Shown: positions 6,519 through 10,017 of the stretch, piece by piece
Position numbering within the stretch: the stretch's first letter is position 1
Layout of the letters: the number at the start of each line of letters is the position of its first letter
Assembly: GCA_903924445.1 (NCBI GenBank)
Contig: CAIYBQ010000341.1
Coordinates: 1 to 10,017 of the forward strand
From: an uncultured Armatimonadota bacterium
GTDB lineage: Bacteria; Armatimonadota; Armatimonadia; Armatimonadales; Armatimonadaceae
Length of the DNA stretch: 10,017 nt
Reading direction: 5' to 3'
Notes under the pieces: model-generated
Databases searched by the model: none
Told to the model about the DNA's origin: nothing
The model's input: the letters and a program-made list of their open reading frames with translations, nothing else
Made by a program: the position numbers and the translations under genes

Positions 6519-8882
6519 ATGTCCGATGCAGATGCTGACCATCCGATACAGGCTCCTGATATCCAGGATCTGAGCGAGGATGCGGTTGCAGCCGCGCACG
6601 CACGTGCCTATGCGATTATCGATCAGGCAGCAACGCGCCGGTCTATTGACCGTGAGCTACTGCTAAGGTCGTATCACTACGCCTTCGAAAAACACTCAGC
6701 CCACCGGAGAAAATCCGGTGAGCTGTATATCACCCACCCCATCGAAGTTGTGGGAATCCTGATGCAGCTTGAGGTGGACACGGCAACGATGGCGGCCGGG
6801 TTCCTCCACGATGTCATTGAGGATTGTGAGATCACCAAGGCTGACCTCACAGAGGCATTCAGTGCTGAGATCGCGACGCTGGTGGATGGTGTTTCCAAAC
6901 TAAAACTAGCCGACTTCGAGCGCTTGGCACCAGATCTAGCGGCAGCAGCAAAAGAAAAGGACAAGGATTCCTCCAAGAGTCCTGTCACTGGCACGACCAA
7001 AAAGCGTCCCCATGAAGCACGCTCGAGTGCCGAAAACCTACGCAAGATTTTGCTGGCCATGGCGCGTGACCTCAGGGTGATGGTCATCAAGCTTGCGGAC
7101 AGGCTCCACAACCTTAAGACCATTACCGGGCTTGCACCGGATCGCCAGCAGCGGATGGCTGAAGAGACGCTGTCGGTTTATGCACCGCTTGCAGCGCGCC
7201 TCGGTATTTGGGATTTGAAGTGGCAGCTCGAAGATCTTGCCTTCAAAACGCTCCAGCCTGTCGAATACAAACATCTAACCGAGCAAATTGCCCGCACGCG
7301 CCGTGACCGTGAGGCGGATATTGCCGAGTCGATCAGCACCCTACGGGCAGCGTTTGACCAGGGCACGCTGGAAGTCGAAATCAATGGACGGCCAAAGCAC
7401 CTGTGGTCCATCTATAAAAAAATGAATGAGCAGGAGATTCCCCTCTCTGACATTTATGATTTGATCGCTCTGCGTGTCATTGTCGACAATGTGCCTGACT
7501 GTTATGCAGCGCTTGGTTTAGTCCACGAGACCTACCTCCCGATTCCAGGGAAGTTCGATGACTACATCGCCAAGCGAAAGTCAAATGGCTACCAATCGCT
7601 CCACACCAAGGTCTACGGACCGCGGGGTGAGCCACTTGAAGTCCAAATTCGAACGTGGGAGATGCACAAGACCAGCGAATTTGGAATTGCTGCACACTGG
7701 GCTTACAAGGAAAAAGGGGATGGCGCGGTTGCTGGGAACAACGACTTTGAGCGCAAGATGGCCTTTTTGCGAAAGCAGCTATTTGAGTGGCAGCGGGATG
7801 CCCGTGACACAAGTGAATTCCTAAGCCAGGTCTCAACCGACTTGTTTACAAGTCAGGTGTTTGTGTTTACGCCGCGCGGGGATGTCATCGACCTGCCAAC
7901 AGGCGCGACACCAATCGACTTCGCGTACCGTATCCACACGGGTATCGGGGAGCATTTGGCAATCGCCCGCGTCAATGGCAAGACGGTTCCGCTTTCCTAT
8001 CAGTTTGATAATGGTGATATCTGCGAAGTTATCAGTCGGCCTAATGCGACTCCAAGTCTGGACTGGCTGGGCGTCGCAAAATCATCCCATGCAAAGAACA
8101 AAATTCGTCACTACTTCCGCGTGCAGCGACATGACATCAGTGTTGTGCGGGGACGGGAAGCCATCACCGATGAGCTCCATCGCCTAGGCCTCTCGACAGA
8201 AATCATCAAGGATGCAAAGCGGCTCCTCGTACTCGGGCAGGCCTTTAACAAGGAAACCGGCGAGGATCTCTTTGCCGCGATTGGGTTTGGTGACACTCCA
8301 CTTGGTGCCGTCATTCACCGTATTCGACGCGAGTACGATGACTCTCCCGATCCAATGCTTCGCCTGCCAAAGCGCGGTTCTGGGCAAACAAGTAAGCTTT
8401 CCATCACCACGGACAAGGTGGATGGCGTTGCAATCGTACGGGCCAAGTGCTGTCTTCCGCTCCCGGGCGACACCGTGATTGGGTATGTGACACGTGGACG
8501 TGGGATGGTTTTGCACCGTGATGGCTGTACCAACATCGCCAATTTCAGGCTGCAGGAACCAGAGCGCCTTCAGGAAGTCGACTGGACCGCGGGTGGACGT
8601 TATGCAACGGGCGTGATTATCGAGACACTGGACCGCACCGGGTTGCTGCGCGATGTAACCGATGTCCTTGCGGGAACCGATACCTTTATCACGGGTATTA
8701 ACACCTATTCACACCGTGACAAGGGCACGGCAACGCTGCGTATTGATCTGGACAGCCCCAGTTTGGTTCATCTTGAGACGCTTATCAGAAAGCTTCAAGT
8801 CATTCCAGACCTCCTTGCGGTGTACCGGTTGGGTGTCGGCGCGGATGAGATTGAGCCTCCAAGCCGGCTGGCTAACATGTAG
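6519..8882 (+). CDS. rel: Long RelA/SpoT homologue, bifunctional (p)ppGpp synthetase/hydrolase
   Basis: Rel makes the alarmone (p)ppGpp from ATP and GTP/GDP on stalled ribosomes and also breaks it down. All domains of a long RSH protein are present in 787 residues. The HD hydrolase domain (about 45-220) has HDVIED at 97-102 and ADRLHN at 193-198, so hydrolysis should be active. The synthetase domain (about 270-390) has IYDLIALRVIV, NGYQSLHT at 356-363 and EVQIRT at 374-379. The TGS domain starts at VFVFTPRGD (447) and keeps the conserved His in GEHL. A zinc-finger/CC domain has AKCCLPLPGD (642-651), and an ACT domain covers about 695-775. Two oddities: the motif that is RxKD in bifunctional Rel and ExDD in RelA reads KFDD (345-348), and a charged insertion of about 30 residues (135-168) sits inside the HD domain. 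The start is supported by an AGGT-type ribosome site. It is likely co-transcribed with the DUF3500 gene. Confidence 0.96.
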   Translation: MSDADADHPIQAPDIQDLSEDAVAAAHARAYAIIDQAATRRSIDRELLLRSYHYAFEKHSAHRRKSGELYITHPIEVVGILMQLEVDTATMAAGFLHDVIEDCEITKADLTEAFSAEIATLVDGVSKLKLADFERLAPDLAAAAKEKDKDSSKSPVTGTTKKRPHEARSSAENLRKILLAMARDLRVMVIKLADRLHNLKTITGLAPDRQQRMAEETLSVYAPLAARLGIWDLKWQLEDLAFKTLQPVEYKHLTEQIARTRRDREADIAESISTLRAAFDQGTLEVEINGRPKHLWSIYKKMNEQEIPLSDIYDLIALRVIVDNVPDCYAALGLVHETYLPIPGKFDDYIAKRKSNGYQSLHTKVYGPRGEPLEVQIRTWEMHKTSEFGIAAHWAYKEKGDGAVAGNNDFERKMAFLRKQLFEWQRDARDTSEFLSQVSTDLFTSQVFVFTPRGDVIDLPTGATPIDFAYRIHTGIGEHLAIARVNGKTVPLSYQFDNGDICEVISRPNATPSLDWLGVAKSSHAKNKIRHYFRVQRHDISVVRGREAITDELHRLGLSTEIIKDAKRLLVLGQAFNKETGEDLFAAIGFGDTPLGAVIHRIRREYDDSPDPMLRLPKRGSGQTSKLSITTDKVDGVAIVRAKCCLPLPGDTVIGYVTRGRGMVLHRDGCTNIANFRLQEPERLQEVDWTAGGRYATGVIIETLDRTGLLRDVTDVLAGTDTFITGINTYSHRDKGTATLRIDLDSPSLVHLETLIRKLQVIPDLLAVYRLGVGADEIEPPSRLANM

Positions 8883-8939
8883 ACGTTGGGAACAGCTAAG
8901 CGTGTTTGAAGTATGGAGTCCCAAAGCAGACAGTGTTTG

Positions 8940-8960
8940 AGTCCTATGAAAAGCAGGACT
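8940..8960 (+). other. Short inverted repeat after rel
   Basis: AGTCCT (8940-8945) and AGGACT (8955-8960) form a 6-bp stem with a 9-base loop, 57 bases after the rel stop codon. No T-run follows, so it is a poor intrinsic terminator. Partial direct repeats lie around it (GTGTTTGA near 8902 and 8933, TATGGAG near 8912 and 8960). Otherwise bases 8883-9026 hold nothing I can assign. Confidence 0.25.
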
Positions 8961-9026
8961 ATGGAGATGGACGGTTGAACCGGAAGTCCGATGCGACGCC
9001 CTTTTGGTGGATGTTATGCTCCTGAC

Positions 9027-9221
9027 ATGAGATGGCTTTTCCAGAATGAACGCACTCTGAGGATGATTTATTCAGGCATCAGCGGCGCGATTGGCAAGTC
9101 TGGCTGGAACCCATGGGGGATTTTGATTAGCTGGTACCGCTGGTGTGTCTATGTCGTTTTACAAAGGTTGCCATCAACATCGCTGGTCATTTTGTTTACC
9201 AGATGGATACGTGCCGTTTGA
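9027..9221 (+). CDS. Hypothetical small Trp-rich hydrophobic protein, repeat copy 1
   Basis: I do not recognise this 64-residue protein. It starts MRWLFQNERTLRMIYSG, continues with a Gly/Trp-rich part (GKSGWNPWG), then a mostly hydrophobic part (ILISWYRWCVYVVLQ and SLVILFTRW). This suggests a small membrane-bound or membrane-active peptide with six Trp. The main support for its being real comes from the second copy 198 bases downstream. Between Met39-equivalent sequence and the stop, the copies differ at seven bases, five of them at third codon positions. Four changes are silent and three conservative (Met/Ile, Val/Ile, Ile/Met). The same differences read in the frame starting at 9143 are nearly all amino-acid changes. 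A start at 8991 would add 12 residues and has GGAAG four bases before it. ATG 9027 has only a distant GGTGG. Translation is therefore unproven. Confidence 0.4.
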   Translation: MRWLFQNERTLRMIYSGISGAIGKSGWNPWGILISWYRWCVYVVLQRLPSTSLVILFTRWIRAV

Positions 9222-9253
9222 CTTGGACTTATTTTAATTTTAGTCGTTATCTA
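9056..9253 (+). repeat. 198-bp tandem repeat, unit 1
   Basis: Unit 1 of a direct tandem duplication with a period of exactly 198 bases (66 codons) and no gaps against unit 2. I count seven differences in the first 163 bases or so and seven more in the last 32 (9222-9253). The shared boundary is TCTGAGGAT at the start and GTCGTTATCTA at the end. No terminal inverted repeats or transposase are seen, so it looks like a simple duplication rather than a mobile element. Confidence 0.93.
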
Positions 9254-9419
9254 TCTGAGGATTATTTATTCAGGCATCAGCGGCGCGATTGGCAAGTCTG
9301 GCTGGAACCCATGGGGAATTTTGATTAGCTGGTACCGCTGGTGTGTCTATATCGTTCTACAAAGGTTGCCATCGACCTCGCTGGTCATTTTGTTTACCAG
9401 ATGGATGCGTGCCGTTTGA
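9222..9419 (+). pseudogene. Repeat copy 2 of the small hydrophobic reading frame, no usual start codon
   Basis: The frame stays open from just after the copy 1 TGA to the matching TGA of copy 2. It begins with a strongly hydrophobic run, LGLILILVVIYLR, that could span a membrane, then repeats the copy 1 peptide with Ile for Met, Ile for Val and Met for Ile. There is no ATG, GTG or TTG in frame near its beginning, because the ATG of copy 1 is ATT here. It could be a silent duplicate, be translated from CTG or ATT, or be reached by readthrough of the copy 1 TGA. I list it as a pseudogene because no ordinary start exists, though the protein-level conservation argues that its decay, if any, is recent. 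Confidence 0.4.
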
Positions 9420-9451
9420 CTTGGATTCATTTTGGTAACAGTCGTTATCTA
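9254..9451 (+). repeat. 198-bp tandem repeat, unit 2
   Basis: Second unit, in the same phase and reading frame as unit 1. It runs directly on from unit 1 with no spacer and ends at GTCGTTATCTA, after which sequence similarity stops. There is no third copy in the window. Confidence 0.93.
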
Positions 9452-9539
9452 ATTGAAAGCGCGTGAGGTTGTGGGTAAATCACCACAGCAGCCAATTGCT
9501 TGAAAAGTAATGGATAATACGATGGATTTTTGAAGGTAT

Positions 9540-9548
9540 GGAAGGGGA
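9540..9548 (+). promoter_or_regulatory. Ribosome-binding site of the acyl-CoA synthetase gene
   Basis: GGAAGGGGA lies nine bases before the ATG at 9558, and a second purine run, AAAGGG, abuts that ATG. This is the strongest Shine-Dalgarno site in the window. A GATAAT at 9513-9518 could be part of a promoter, but I found no -35 box at the right distance. Confidence 0.6.
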
Positions 9549-9557
9549 ATTAAAGGG

Positions 9558-10017
9558 ATGACAGAGACGTTCAACCCGGATACATCTACCGCGACAACTA
9601 CGGTCGCACTTGTAAGGGATACTATCCGCCGCCAACCGAATGCCTGTGCACTGAAGTACAAAGTCGGTAAAGAATGGACAGAGACAACCTGGAAGGAAAT
9701 CGGCGAGCAGTCCAATGCTGCCGGCCTCGCCCTCAAGGCAGCTGGAATCTCTCCCGGTGACAAGGTAGCCATCCTTTCGGAAAATGAACCCAAGTGGTTG
9801 CTTGCAGACCTTGCAATCGTGACCCTCGGTGCAGCCACCGTCGGTATCTACCCCACGCTCCCTTCACAACAGGTTTCCTTCATCCTCCGAAACTGCGGCG
9901 CAAAAGCCATTTTCGTTCAGGACAAAAAGCAGCTCGCAAAGGTGCTGTCCGTTCAGAGCGAATGCCCAGACCTCGCGACGGTTGTCGTTTTTTCGGATGC
10001 AGATGCAACTGAAACAA
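9558..10017 (+). CDS. AMP-forming long-chain acyl-CoA synthetase, N-terminal part (cut by window end)
   Basis: The frame opens with MTETFNPDTSTATTTVALVR and is still open at the last base, giving about 153 residues of a family whose members are usually 550-650 long. These enzymes activate fatty acids with ATP through an acyl-AMP intermediate and load them onto CoA, usually at the inner face of the membrane. The visible part matches the FAA1/FadD-type N-terminus: an early helix (RDTIRRQPNACALKY), the WTETTWKEIGEQSNAAGLAL segment, GISPGDKVAILSENEPKWL, then LGAATVGIYPTLPSQQVSFI and a NCGAKAIFVQD strand. The P-loop (SGTTG type) and catalytic Lys lie beyond the window, so activity and chain-length preference cannot be judged. 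The start is well supported by the GGAAGGGGA site. The gene is separated from rel by the repeat region, so it is probably transcribed on its own. Confidence 0.9.
   Translation, partial: MTETFNPDTSTATTTVALVRDTIRRQPNACALKYKVGKEWTETTWKEIGEQSNAAGLALKAAGISPGDKVAILSENEPKWLLADLAIVTLGAATVGIYPTLPSQQVSFILRNCGAKAIFVQDKKQLAKVLSVQSECPDLATVVVFSDADATET

Noticed and set aside
9143..9328. Alternative 61-residue frame crossing the two repeat units
   Set aside because: Differences between the repeat copies nearly all change its amino acids, and the two copies end differently, so it does not look selected as protein.
9219..9419. TGA read as selenocysteine or Trp
   Set aside because: purE in this window ends normally on TGA and Trp is encoded by TGG throughout; no selenocysteine element was recognisable.
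9056..9451. CRISPR array or insertion sequence
   Set aside because: Only two long units with no spacer, no terminal inverted repeats and no transposase or cas gene.
9449..9838. Minus-strand 129-residue frame near the window end
   Set aside because: It is the antisense shadow of the acyl-CoA synthetase gene, which has a good ribosome site and clear family sequence.

Overview
This is a bacterial window read almost entirely on the + strand. Base composition looks to be in the mid-50s percent GC by eye. The genes are ordinary bacterial housekeeping and accessory genes. Nothing fixes the species: the class I PurE plus PurK pair, the long Rel enzyme and a DUF3500 protein occur in many phyla. My guess is a little-sampled, non-model lineage such as Armatimonadota, held with low confidence. 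No rRNA, tRNA, CRISPR array, transposase or phage gene was recognised.

Layout. (1) 2-739 is a small class I SAM-dependent methyltransferase. It is followed by a decayed, internally deleted second copy of its own 3' end (817-902). (2) 1024-3417 is a stand-alone, probably cytoplasmic glycoside hydrolase of the GH95 (alpha-L-fucosidase/galactosidase) type, with several family motifs changed. (3) 3418-3727 is a 310-bp gap with a perfect 15-bp-arm hairpin and a structured leader before the purine genes. (4) 3728-5349 is purE-purK, overlapping by ATGA, which together convert AIR to CAIR in de novo purine synthesis. (5) 5431-6510 is an exported DUF3500 protein of unknown function. Eight bases after it comes 6519-8882, a long Rel/SpoT enzyme that makes and hydrolyses (p)ppGpp. 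(6) 8883-9557 is a 675-bp gap holding two exact-period 198-bp tandem repeats. Each encodes the same Trp-rich hydrophobic peptide, and the differences between copies are mostly silent. (7) 9558 to the window end is the N-terminal part of an AMP-forming acyl-CoA synthetase.

How they work together. purE and purK form a clear operon. The DUF3500 gene and rel are close enough to be co-transcribed, 81 bp after purK. Purine synthesis supplies the GTP/GDP that Rel consumes, and (p)ppGpp is known to restrain purine synthesis in many bacteria, so the grouping is sensible but not proof of a shared pathway. The methyltransferase, GH95 and acyl-CoA synthetase genes show no obvious functional link to their neighbours.

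The points most worth a second look are the 198-bp coding-like tandem repeat after rel, the hybrid KFDD synthetase motif in Rel, the broken duplicate of the methyltransferase tail, and the altered GH95 motifs.
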